Shown here piece by piece: positions 30,001 to 37,351 of a stretch of 64,000 bases of DNA. The position numbers and the translations under genes are program-made. The DNA is from Saxidomus purpurata. Its lineage: Eukaryota > Mollusca > Bivalvia > Venerida > Veneridae. How positions within the stretch are numbered: position 1 is the stretch's first letter; each line of letters opens with the position of its first letter. The stretch lies in assembly GCA_022818135.1 (NCBI GenBank), contig JAFMSR010000013.1:29494081-29558080 (forward strand), in the 5' to 3' direction. The notes under the pieces were generated by a model. It ran no database searches. It had not been told where the DNA came from and saw nothing but the letters and a program-made list of their open reading frames with translations.

Positions 30001-33000
30001 ATTGCTTAATAGAGCTGTATTTCAATCAAAATAGCCAACAAGGATACATCAGTACTGGATGTTGAATACAGGTTACAGGTGGTTGCCTAACAGAAATGAG
30101 CAGTAACACAGATCCACAATTTTTGTATTCTGTTTTTCACCTACCTGCATGTTCTGATCGGCAATGAACTGAGGTTCCCCATCTTCCAGGATCTTCATAA
30201 ACACCCGCACAGCATCAGCCAGGAACTGGGGATACTGGGGGGATGATACCACTGTCTACTCAAAAAGTATAGTTCTTATGAATTTTCAACCCCAACAGTA
30301 CCTCTTGTAAACAATTAACAGAAATCTACCACTGGTTTAAGAGAAGGATTTTATAGGTTTTATTACTTTAAGAATTTGCTTAAAACAATCTAAAACAAGA
30401 GCTGTCTCATGACAGCAAGCTCGACTATTCGAAAGCTTGTCAGTAAAATGGGTTTTTTTGTCTAAGAACAGGTGTATTGTGTAATTGTCTATAAGAATTA
30501 AGGTCAAAGATATGAAACTTGTTCAAAGACCTTTGTAAATGAACATTACTTGCAAAGCCTTACTCTGGATTATGTAAGCCAAATGGGGGGAGGAGGGGGG
30601 AGGATAATTTCAAAGAAATACATCACCTTGCATATTTGTTCATGAATAACTTTGTAACTTTTAAAAATTGATATGTATAAAATTAAAAAAGCATGACCGC
30701 TGCATGCTGCATAATTATTCTATGACATTTCAAAAGTAAGCCATTTTGAGTATTTCTAATAATAGTCTAGTAAAAACTGTGACAAAATTCTAAGTTAAAA
30801 AGGGGCATAAATAAGTCAAAAACCAAAAACATTGGTGAAGATGTTGATAGTAAACATTCATTTTAAGTTTCAAGTCAATACGTTTGATAGTATTCAAGAT
30901 ATTTTACTTTATAAAAATCTTTAACTAAAAATTCTAAGTTATAAAGGGGCATAAATCTAACAAAAATCAAAACAGAGTTATTGGGATTGTTTCCTCAGGT
31001 GAAGATGTTGATGGTGGACACATAATTTGAGTTTCAAGTCAATACCTTTGAAAGTATTCAAAATATTTGAATTGATAAAATCTTTTACCAAAAATTCTAA
31101 GTTAAAAAGGGGCATAAATCTGTCAAAAATCAAAACAGAGTTATGGGGATTGTTTCCTCAGGTGTAGATGTTGATGGTAGACACATACTTTGAGTTTCAA
31201 GTCAATACCTTTGATAGTATTCAAGATATTTGACTTTATAAAAAACTTTAACCAAAAATTCTAAGTTAAAAAGGGGCATAAATCTGTCAAAAATCAAAAC
31301 AGAGTTATGGAGATTGTTTCCTCAAGTGTAGATGTGGCTGGTAAACATATAGTTTGAGTTTCAAGTCAATAAGTTTGATAGTATTCAAGATATTTGACTT
31401 TATAAAAAACTTTAACTAACGCAGACGCCAGCACCGACACTGGGGCAAGTGCAATAGCCTCCTTATTCTTCGAATAGTCGAGCTAAAAAACTATACAAAA
31501 AAATAATCTTACTAAGTAACAATAACCTTGACCCTAATGACCTTAACCTTAAAATTTTTTTGGCTTAAAACAATCTAAAACTAAAAAAAATGAAAATCTA
31601 TGTTAAGTCACAGTAATCTTGACCCAAGTGACCTTGACCCAGTGACCCACAGCTTCCTCTCCACGCAAGTTCCCTACACACCAAGTTTCATTACAATTGG
31701 TCACTTCTAACTCAAGTTATTGAGCGGAAACCATTATTCTATTTTTAGTAACACTGCCCTTTACCTTGACTCTAGTGACCCCAAATGATATCCCAACCTT
31801 CCTCTCTATGCAAGCTGCCTACACACAGAGTTTCATTGCAATAAGTCACTCCTAACTCAAGTTATTGAACGGAAACCAATGTTTGACGTCCGCCCATCCG
31901 CCAGTCTGACATACGACATTGCCATTCTAATAAGTGGATGTTTTTCAAAAAACCTGCTTAAAAATGAATTAAACAAACTGATAAAAACAGAAGGTACCAA
32001 ATTACCTCAAAATTTTCACTTAGCTCCTGCGCCGCCTTCAACTTCTTTTCAGCAACTAAAAAGTAAGAAAAAAAAGCATCTTTTAACTAATAATATGAGA
32101 TCATCAAAGTATATAACATACATTGTGTTCATGATCTTTTCAGGTGACAGAGTCGACATGCCCAGCATCATTGTGTATAAAAATACAATGGCCTGAAAAT
32201 GGACTTGTCCATGTACCGGTATCTGTTTTGGATATAGAAAATTAACAAACAGTGCAACTAGATTATAAATCTGTTTTTCAGTTTGTAAATTACATAACAT
32301 GAGCACCCCTATGAGCAGGAATGGGGCTGTCCAAAATGAAAGACAGGTAAGTCCATTTTTGATCTTTAGCCAAAAAAGGGTTATACTGCAATTAAAAGAC
32401 CAAGGAAAATCATAAACTGGCAGGGATATGCAGTCAGATCTTATCAGCTAATTTATTTACATTCATATTGTCTCAACTCAAGGGGAAACCCCGAGGAGTC
32501 AATAATGTTCACTGTATCATCATGCTGCATTTATAGGGCTATAACAACCAAACTCTGACTGTTCACCTGTAATTGTTGTCTGATATACATTTACCTTTAC
32601 ATTCAATAAACTGTTAATTGGATTATTTGTGAATGTTCAGAGACTTATTCACGAATTTTAATTTGTGAAAGGCGATTAGTCTACGTGAAATAAATCTTTT
32701 GCAAGACTTTTTCATTACGGAGTGGAAAGTTTGCAGAAATTGCAAAAATTAAATCATTGCAAAAATTGCCCAATTTATGGATTATGTATTCTGAGCTTCT
32801 AGGCCCATATAATTATAAAACTCTTTTTATGCTCAACTCAGTTTGAGCACGAAATCTTTTCTTCATCTCTAGCCCTGAACCATGTGCAAGTTTAAAAATA
32901 TAAATATACATATTATAATTTACAGCAGTATCTTCTTTTAATGATATTGCAAAAAAGGCTTTCTGGCAATTCTTTTTTCATGAATAAATGGGTTGAATAC

Positions 33001-33263
33001 AAAAAAATGGCACAATTTCAACATTATTTTAGAGTGAATAGAACATAGTTCTATCATTATCCTATCTGTAAATTCATTTTATTTCATCAGTAAATTCAAA
33101 GTGATCCCCGAGACTTTCAAATAAAAAAAAAAAAAAAACACTTACTGCCTGGAGTCGGATCTGCAATGAGAGCAACATAACTTTTGAAGGTAGTCAGCTG
33201 TGTTGCAGCATTGTGCGGACTTAGCGGCGACGCCAGCATGGTGGCGGTTTTCCCTAGTTGCAT
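224..33263 (-). CDS. TRRAP: TRRAP orthologue, N-terminal ~1745 codons in 39 exons (partial at left edge)
   Basis: TRRAP is a giant HEAT-repeat pseudokinase of the PIKK family, the activator-binding scaffold of the nuclear SAGA and TIP60/NuA4 acetyltransferase complexes (family knowledge). Translated exons match the animal protein in order and without gaps. Exons: 33146-33263, 32006-32055, 30145-30255, 28060-28164, 27362-27445, 25027-25221, 24233-24399, 23779-23875, 23067-23205, 19775-19853, 18656-18860, 17596-17687, 16982-17198, 16045-16183, 15134-15284, 14558-14615, 14013-14202, 13472-13566, 12887-13052, 12116-12282, 11415-11615, 10534-10775, 9733-9833, 8790-9061, 8278-8363, 7468-7765, 7056-7205, 6569-6655, 5919-6015, 5448-5569, 4859-5029, 4211-4282, 3891-4010, 3358-3477, 2545-2637, 1778-1915, 1496-1549, 495-568, 224-335. 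Phases agree throughout, and every intron reads GT-AG on the minus strand. The FAT and kinase-like domains lie beyond the left edge. Confidence 0.95.
963..1147. repeat. 21-bp minisatellite in a TRRAP intron
   Basis: About 8-9 units of a 21 bp repeat (core ctaactatagctcttggtta) lie between TRRAP exons 37 and 38. On the minus strand each unit contains TAGGTAACC, which resembles a 5' splice site, but no exon adjoins the array. A SINE follows directly at about 1165. Confidence 0.9.
1165..1420 (+). mobile_element. tRNA-derived SINE
   Basis: A tRNA-like head shows an A-box-like stretch (cgtagttgagtggttaca) and a B-box-like GGTTCAAGC at about 1237. A body follows that recurs in other orientations in this window (tail motif with tctagtactggt and ttcccaggaa). 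It lies in a TRRAP intron. It is not a functional tRNA: the cloverleaf is not closed. Confidence 0.7.
3655..3815 (-). mobile_element. SINE-like tRNA-derived fragment
   Basis: On the minus strand an A-box-like stretch (acaaggtagagcgtttgc) is followed by the B-box-like GGTTTTATCCCCAC. It lies in the intron between TRRAP exons 33 and 34 and resembles the stretch at 23668-23775. Confidence 0.55.
6075..6235 (-). mobile_element. SINE tail fragment
   Basis: It carries the reverse-oriented body seen in other SINE copies here (gaaggaccagtactagac, then a stretch beginning ctaacccatga). It lies in the intron between TRRAP exons 28 and 29. Confidence 0.45.
7838..7990. repeat. Dispersed palindromic repeat (aacttgtccat ... 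tcatgatctgca family)
   Basis: A dispersed repeat with two markers: a cttgtccat...tcaatttgg...ggggtgtt stretch, and a central palindrome around gatcatgatctgca. Other copies in either orientation lie at about 13318-13440, 14255-14450, 18117-18300, 32190-32370, 57528-57665 and 60122-60260. No coding potential was seen. Confidence 0.65.
9240..9765. repeat. 69-bp minisatellite made of the end of TRRAP exon 23 and its 5' splice site
   Basis: Eight units of 69 bp. The unit at the right end is the genuine exon-intron boundary (donor GT at 9731-9732). The other seven fill the intron and each repeats the last ~30 coding bases plus TTTG|GTAAGTGG. Differences are few (tta/tca, gag/gaa, one 3-bp insertion), so the array is young. 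Since 69 is divisible by 3, the plus strand is open for 183 codons by accident. Confidence 0.93.
9733..14202 (-). CDS. TRRAP: TRRAP exons 17-23: most conserved HEAT block
   Basis: Exon 17 carries [18 protein letters not shown]. Exon 20 carries the near-invariant stretch [20 protein letters not shown]. Exon 21 carries [19 protein letters not shown] and VLGKFGG. Exon 22 (10534-10775) ends at LFTHP plus two bases of a split codon, and joins exon 23 (9733-9833) to give SFSEKEIP...HEQALTGMF, continuing into exon 24. Two odd points concern splicing: the end of exon 22 with its donor, and the end of exon 23 with its donor, are each repeated several times in the following intron as a minisatellite. 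Only the first donor in each array keeps the reading frame; beyond it an in-frame TAA comes at once. Confidence 0.94.
10240..10556. repeat. Irregular minisatellite derived from the end of TRRAP exon 22
   Basis: Units of roughly 22-45 bp share, on the minus strand, CTGTTCACACATCCAAGGTA, which is the last codons of exon 22 followed by its donor. Five good copies occur from about 10357 to 10556, the last being the true boundary (exon ends at 10534). Degenerate units extend left to about 10240. Confidence 0.85.
13318..13440. repeat. Dispersed palindromic repeat, inverted copy
   Basis: Same family as 7838-7990 in reverse order: tcatgatctgcactgc, then acccctttgaacaatt, then tggacaagtccattt. It lies in the intron between TRRAP exons 18 and 19. 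A related pair of fragments is at 14255-14450. Confidence 0.6.
14558..17687 (-). CDS. TRRAP: TRRAP exons 12-16, including the proline/threonine-rich linker
   Basis: Exon 12 (17596-17687) continues the helical repeats. Exon 13 (16982-17198) encodes a low-complexity linker of about 72 residues rich in Pro, Thr, Ser and Lys, with a small internal repeat of the tripeptide DIK. It sits where the vertebrate protein also has a long proline-rich linker but does not match it in sequence, as expected for a disordered segment. Exons 14-16 resume with a conserved block ([14 protein letters not shown], then [12 protein letters not shown]). The intron between exons 15 and 16 splits a valine codon (GT|T). 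The intron between exons 13 and 14 is ordinary AT-rich sequence with nothing recognised. Confidence 0.93.
17835..17960 (+). mobile_element. SINE-like fragment with poly-C tract
   Basis: A B-box-like GGTTTGAACC runs into a C14 tract, followed by a tail (agtccttcccaggaacg) also seen at the 1165-1420 copy. It lies in the intron between TRRAP exons 11 and 12. Confidence 0.45.
18117..18300. repeat. Dispersed palindromic repeat, diverged copy
   Basis: Forward copy of the same family: ttcaatttggacagg, then aggggtgctcc, then gaccatgattagac. It lies in the intron between TRRAP exons 11 and 12. Confidence 0.5.
18656..33263 (-). CDS. TRRAP: TRRAP exons 1-11: N-terminal helical repeats
   Basis: These eleven exons encode the first ~450 residues. 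Landmarks: SSPQYPQFL (exon 3), [15 protein letters not shown] (exon 4), [19 protein letters not shown] (exon 7), [16 protein letters not shown] (exon 8), [14 protein letters not shown] (exon 10) and [18 protein letters not shown] (exon 11), all colinear with vertebrate TRRAP. Exon 10 has a weak 5' splice site (GTTTGT). The introns are the longest in the gene. They hold the 27-31 bp minisatellite just downstream of exon 4, two ~164 bp-core elements, a LINE endonuclease fragment and SINEs. Exon 8 begins about 100 bp from a SINE-like stretch. Confidence 0.93.
20071..22800. mobile_element. Repeat-core (pearl/Helitron-like) element with ~164-bp tandem core, interrupted by a nested transposon
   Basis: It begins acaagagctgtcacatgaca and carries perfect 14 bp inverted repeats near its ends (ctcgactattcgaa at 20096-20109; its reverse complement at 22783-22796). 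The interior is a tandem array of about 164 bp units with ctcaggtgtag markers at 20638, 20801, 20965 and 21129. This layout resembles the bivalve 'pearl'-type elements described as non-autonomous Helitrons (recalled, not checked). The last core unit is split by the element at 21212-22725. It lies in the intron between TRRAP exons 9 and 10. Confidence 0.75.
21212..22725. mobile_element. Nested DNA transposon, 1514 bp, non-autonomous
   Basis: Imperfect terminal inverted repeats (CAGGGTTTCCACTG at the left, CAGGGTTTCCGCTG read inward from the right) are flanked by a 6 bp direct repeat, ctttat (21206-21211 and 22726-22731). The uninterrupted site survives in the related element at about 31231, which shows directly that this is an insertion. 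No transposase reading frame was seen. It includes a C13 tract near 21303. The CAGGG ends resemble hAT, but the target duplication is 6 rather than 8 bp, so the superfamily is open. Confidence 0.85.
23379..23575 (+). mobile_element. tRNA-derived SINE
   Basis: The head has an A-box-like gtggtgtaaaggttaaag and a clear B-box-like GGTTTGATCCC. The body continues with tttttccaggaagcagactc and a tail ending caatcaagctaatataaa. It lies in the intron between TRRAP exons 8 and 9. Confidence 0.8.
23668..23775 (-). mobile_element. SINE-like fragment ending at the TRRAP exon 8 donor
   Basis: Reverse-oriented B-box-like sequence (GGTTTGATCCCCATTAGTGCC region) resembling 3655-3815. It stops within a few bases of the exon 8 5' splice site at 23778, so an insertion landed almost on the exon. 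Confidence 0.45.
25441..26607. mobile_element. Repeat-core element with 167-bp tandem units and GGAC microsatellite
   Basis: Left end gaactgtgtcc...atgcccccact; right end with its inverse (tgtgggggcat). Near the right end three 167 bp units start at 26041, 26208 and 26375, followed by a (GGAC)n tract at 26523-26566. A LINE endonuclease fragment (25686-26036) interrupts the left part. A second element with the same end architecture is at 61761-62120. It lies in the intron between TRRAP exons 5 and 6. Confidence 0.7.
25686..26036 (-). pseudogene. Fragment of a LINE AP-endonuclease domain
   Basis: A 116-codon open stretch shows the second half of the APE-type endonuclease of non-LTR retrotransposons: ILGDFNIN (catalytic Asp/Asn), then GSIIDLVYV, then [11 protein letters not shown] (the terminal SDH motif). 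The N-terminal half and all reverse transcriptase are missing, and the right end abuts the 167 bp repeats. It is a dead fragment. Confidence 0.88.
27481..28040. repeat. 27-31 bp minisatellite beside TRRAP exon 4
   Basis: About 20 units around the core catagagatgaataattaaa, with a variable 4-bp insertion (agtc) and increasing decay toward the right. The array stops 20 bp from the exon 4 donor (28059) but does not include exon sequence. Confidence 0.93.
28385..29830. mobile_element. Repeat-core element, 'gaccatccaag' family
   Basis: Left end ggtggccatgatgaccctgt followed by ctcacctgagt; right end with aggtgagctcgatagctcat, a partial inverse. The interior repeats a diverged unit (taaaggaccatccaag, gtgaagtttggttgaa) at about 28526, 28674, 28818, 29342, 29472 and 29597. 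A truncated start of the same family is at 13735-13795. It lies in the intron between TRRAP exons 3 and 4. Confidence 0.65.
30395..31484. mobile_element. Repeat-core (pearl/Helitron-like) element, uninterrupted copy
   Basis: Same family as 20071-22800, with the same perfect 14 bp inverted repeats (30420-30433 and 31469-31482) and about four ~164 bp core units. It lacks the nested transposon and so gives the empty site. It lies in TRRAP intron 2. Confidence 0.8.
31500..31915. repeat. Two-unit ~180-bp tandem repeat fragment
   Basis: Two diverged units share 'gaccttgaccc', 'agtttcatt...aattggtcac' and 'actcaagttattgagcggaa', ending in gacgtccgcccatccgcc. It looks like another repeat-core element remnant following directly on 30395-31484. 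Confidence 0.5.
32190..32370. repeat. Dispersed palindromic repeat, inverted copy in TRRAP intron 1
   Basis: It has atggacttgtccat at one side and gagcacccctatgagc ... aagtccattttt at the other, the same markers as the copies above in reverse order. The remainder of this intron (32370-33120) is AT-rich with nothing recognised. Confidence 0.5.
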
Positions 33264-33310
33264 TTGTTTTTTGTTTCTATTTCATTCTTCTGTTAAAGTA
33301 ACTCTGAAAA
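33237..33310 (-). promoter_or_regulatory. TRRAP: TRRAP translation start region with a minimal uORF
   Basis: Two in-frame ATGs lie eight codons apart. The upstream one (33261-33263) has A at -3. The downstream one (33237-33239) sits in a textbook GCCACCATG context and gives an N-terminus closer in length to vertebrate TRRAP, so it may be the main start. Just upstream the minus strand reads ATG-AAA-TAG, a two-codon uORF, preceded by an AACAG that could be a 3' splice site of a 5'-UTR intron. The true first exon and promoter are not recognisable. Confidence 0.5.
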
Positions 33311-33900
33311 TAAACAAATATCTATGCTGAACTGTAATTGAATCATTGATACCGACATAAATGTCTGTAATAAACTTTAGATTAATTGCTCAGTTTCAGA
33401 GTACCATGACAATCCTTTGGTCTCATTGTTTAATATTTGAAAGTGATATACGTGTATGTTACAGCATGGAGAAATTAACATTTCCTGAAAACTATGGAAT
33501 TTCCGCATTTATGACAGATAAGGTTATTCATGATTACTACTACTAGTGACACAAGTCACTGACCAAAATGATTAAGTGACGTCTTGAGCAAATTCTGAGA
33601 TATTTTCGTTTTGGGTCAGAATCTCGCAGATATGAGATATTGCCCATATGAATATAACACAATATCTTGACTCGTGTACAATTACTGAATTAGACTAGAT
33701 ATTTAAAATCACACATATATCTGTTGAACTAGCCACTGCCTTGTACTGTTGTAGACAGTAAATAGCTGGATAGAGCAGTGTAGGTCCTGACAGGTCAACT
33801 CCCAAAACCGCTCACTTTTTGTTTTTAAAAAGAAAATTGTGTCATATTAATTATATTATTATGGTGTACAACTACAAGTTAAAACAGGAGAATTATTTTT

Positions 33901-34660
33901 GGCAGTGGCTAGAGTTACGGTACCGTAACTCTAGCCCACGAGTCTAGAGTTACGGTACCGTAACTCTAGCCCACGAGTCTAGAGTTACGGAAGTTCCGTA
34001 TCTGTAGCAAAACCCTAAGAGGAAAGGCTAGAGTTACGGACGTTTATAAAGGTATATGTATGTTGCCTTAAATATGCATGATAATGTATTGTAAACTTGA
34101 ATATTTCACCTGCAATAGTGAATAAACCGATCTGTCGGCAAATGCAGCGACTTCATAGCCGCCATTTTGGTAATACATAAATATCGGAAGTATTGTTATT
34201 ATCTTCGTCTTTACTTGAGCGTCCCATTATATCACATGTTGTGCAAAGCATGATAGAAGTTAAGTAAAATGTGTTGTTTTTGTATTTAATTAGAATTCTA
34301 ATATTCTTCTTTTCTTTATCTTACTATTGTTTTATAAACGTTCTTTGTAAACAGAACACGTAAATATGTGCAAGAATATACAACATGACAATGATAGTTC
34401 CGATATTAGCAACATATTAAATTATAACCAAAATGGCGCCTGTGAAATTGTCGTACATACAACAGATCAGTTTATTCACGAATAGTGGTAAAATATTTAA
34501 GTTTACAATACATTATCATGCATATATTAAAGCAATATACATACCTTTATAAACTTCCGTAACTCTAGCCTTTCCTCTTAGGGTTTTGCTAGAGATACGG
34601 AACTTCCGTAACTCTAGACTCGGAGGCTAGAGTTACGGTACCGTAACTCTAGTCACTGCC
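33901..34660. mobile_element. Snap-back (foldback) MITE with 9-bp target duplication, MULE-like
   Basis: The two ends are inverted repeats of each other over about 250 bp each (ggcagtg...; the right end reads the same inward), so only a short middle is unpaired. A 9 bp direct repeat, attattttt, flanks the element (33892-33900 and 34661-34669). Near the ends the arms contain copies of the palindrome ttacggtaccgtaa; the left arm has one extra ~40 bp copy. No reading frame was seen. Long terminal inverted repeats with 9 bp duplications are typical of Mutator-like elements. It lies about 640 bp upstream of the TRRAP start. Confidence 0.88.
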
Positions 34661-34669
34661 ATTATTTTT

Positions 34670-35320
34670 AGTAAATTGAGCTAGCTCAGAAGATTATTTC
34701 CACTGATTCCGCAAGAGAACCTGTTTAGAGAATATACTTCATTTACAAATTAATTCATTTATACAAAAATAAGTGCATATATATGGTAAAAACCTAAATG
34801 CGTTGAAAAGAGAAATTATCCAGATTTTCATTTGTCCGAAAATGAGTGAAGTTAAAGAAGTCTTTTAACAACTGTTGAAAGTAACAGTATCTTTGCAATT
34901 GTTTAATCTTCCGTTATAAGAAAACGATAATATAGCAATCATAACATAGGTATTTCATTGATGCCAAACCAAATCAGGACACATATTTACCCATTTCTTC
35001 TAAAAACTTGTTGAAAATGCGGTCTCAAAAATTTACCGGAAGTCCTCAATTTCGAAGGTTTCAGAGATAAGTTGCGCATGTGCGTGCCAATGCTTTCCCT
35101 GCAAGAATTTTTTATTTATTTGTTTATATCTCACATTTTTCATTAACATATAAAAAGAAGTGTCATCTATAAGAGACCGTCAATTTTTGCAAACTTTAAT
35201 ACTTTTATATTTCATCTAAAATGTGTGTCACTTATTTACTAGCGACTAAATTTTAAAGCCGTAATCATCATGAGTGTGGAATGTCAACTGCTCATAACAC
35301 GGACCTATACACCTGTCCGT
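34670..35320. other. Intergenic, nothing recognised
   Basis: AT-rich sequence between the snap-back element and the microsatellite at 35321. No reading frame, RNA or repeat was identified. Confidence 0.5.
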
Positions 35321-35351
35321 GATCATCATCATCGTCATCGTCATCGTCATC
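35321..35351. repeat. (ATC/GTC)n microsatellite
   Basis: Ten trinucleotide units of atc and gtc, imperfect, in intergenic DNA. Confidence 0.9.
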
Positions 35352-35469
35352 TTCTGTTATTCCCTCACTCTGTAAAAGGTATACTAGCAAGCGGTTTAAA
35401 CTACTGACAAATGCGCTGAAGATCTATACAGGACTGACACGTATCCAAAACAAAAGAGTTCCTCCGTAT

Positions 35470-36281
35470 AGATTAAAAGCTGGTTAAAAGCGTCTGCTGT
35501 TGTTATTGTTGTATAGGACGGCCATGACAGATTGATAGACTTCCATCGTAGTCAACAACCGCTTGTCAGGCAGGATATTCCAAATGATGATGGTAGCCGG
35601 GAAGAAGCTATTTTGGTAGATATTTTGGTAGTTATGTAGTAGCTCTGGTTGTGCCTCGTGATAGACTTGTCAGCACGGAGTGGATGATCTGGAGTGATCT
35701 TATACAGCATGGCTGCTCTTGTCTGGTCACGCGGTTCCAGAAGGGTTAAAGAAAATAAATTGTATACTTACAGTTTCCCGGTCATAAACATTAAAATCTT
35801 TTAATTCATTAAGTTGCACGTACCTCTTTAAGTTTCTCAACAGCAGCTTTAACGTGTTCCATTTAAGGCCATAAAGCATATTGGTGACGCTGCTAGTTCG
35901 GATGTAGTTGCTCTTTACAAAACTGAGCAATTTCTAGCTGGTCGATATGTCAGAGAAAGGGCACCTTTTTGAAGAGGCATATTCCATGATTGGGCGGACA
36001 CACGTCTTAAATGCATTGGCTTGAGCAATTTGAGAGCTTGAACGGATGTTTCTTCTTATGAAAGACAAGAAGGAATTTGCCTTTTTGGTGATATAGATTC
36101 GACATGTTTTTTCCAAGAATACATCATGATTGGAGATCGTGACGCAAAGGTATTTTGCGCTGTTGATGTTACTTAAATATTGTACTGTTTTATATAGTGA
36201 AGTCCTTAAGTCTTGAAGCATTGATATATAATGCAACCAAACCCTCTGTGTTTCGATGAGAACTTTTTCCAAAAGCTGCAA
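35470..36281 (-). pseudogene. 3' end of a LINE (reverse transcriptase C-terminal region)
   Basis: On the minus strand the sequence reads through the conserved C-terminal region of Jockey/CR1-type non-LTR elements: NSAKYLCVTIS, then KANSFLSFIRRNIRSSS, then TCVRPIMEYAS. After a frameshift come SSVTNMLYGLKWNTL and RAAMLYKI, and after another the typical end FFPATIIIWNILP. At least two frameshifts break it, and it has no catalytic domain. The strand and sequence differ from the LINE at 37352, so it is a separate insertion. Confidence 0.85.
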
Positions 36282-37351
36282 TTACCACCCATCCCACCGC
36301 AGGTTGTACAATCAATTTCTTAAATGTTTGCCCCATTTGAACTTCCTAAAAAGCTCCGCCTCGGAAGTTTGACGCAGCTTTCAGCTGTAGGTTATCATTA
36401 TTGCCAATTTTCTAATCGATACACGTCTCCACAGCCCAACACTGGCGGAGCAAAGCATTTGTATGATGCATTTTAATTTATAAGCGTTGTGTATGTGTCT
36501 AGCGTTCCAATGGATTTTCATCTCTTTGCAATTGTTTTAGTGTCTTATCATTCTTCACGATCTCTTTGCATTTTTAATGTAATGCTTGGATAGATATACT
36601 ACTTGGTATATTGCTTTTTAATCTAGTCAGTGCTTTTATTGCCATTAGACTGCTTGATGCTCATATATCTGAAAATGTTAGTCATATAGTACTTTGATCT
36701 CATGCATATGCCACGGGTAGTATTTTATTGGTTCATTAGCAAGAGTCCGAATGGTTGTTTCACTATATTTTCCAACCTGTGACACATACAAATTGTATGA
36801 TGTTGTAATAACCTACAGGTTTATGATACTATACAAATGTGATACCATTGTAAATAATCATGCCTTTCTGTGGTTTGCCATCAATGTCAAGGACCACAAT
36901 GGAATAAAGGAGAATCACTTTTCCCTTTTTTGTGTTATCCTCGGTATTGATGTGCATATGGTAGTTTATAAACGTGTGCATACATCTAATTATCTGCATA
37001 TGTATGCATCATGTTAATTTGTTTTAACCATGTTTGTACATCTGTGATATACTGAAATAAATATATCTTTTTATCTAACTCAACATTTATGAAATTATAA
37101 ATTCTTTCCCACTGCTTGTGACTTATAAGTATGAAGCTTATTGTTCCTGCTATCGTCAACAATTTTAAGTACCCGGTATTGGACAAACCGACGAACGTTC
37201 TTATTTAGACTAAACAATTGCTATTATTGTGCTAAGTAATATTATGAATAAAGATGTTACGTATTCTTATATGCCTATGGTATATTTGTAAAGTCAATTC
37301 GAGTGCTTTAATATGATTTAAGCACTCGGACAAGTAGGCGGAGTTTCGGAC
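36282..37351. other. Intergenic, nothing recognised
   Basis: AT-rich with scattered short open frames that resemble no family I know. No repeat structure was noticed. Confidence 0.45.

Noticed and set aside
36751..37017. 88-codon plus-strand frame
   Set aside because: AT-rich, hydrophobic by composition, no motif, no splice or promoter context.
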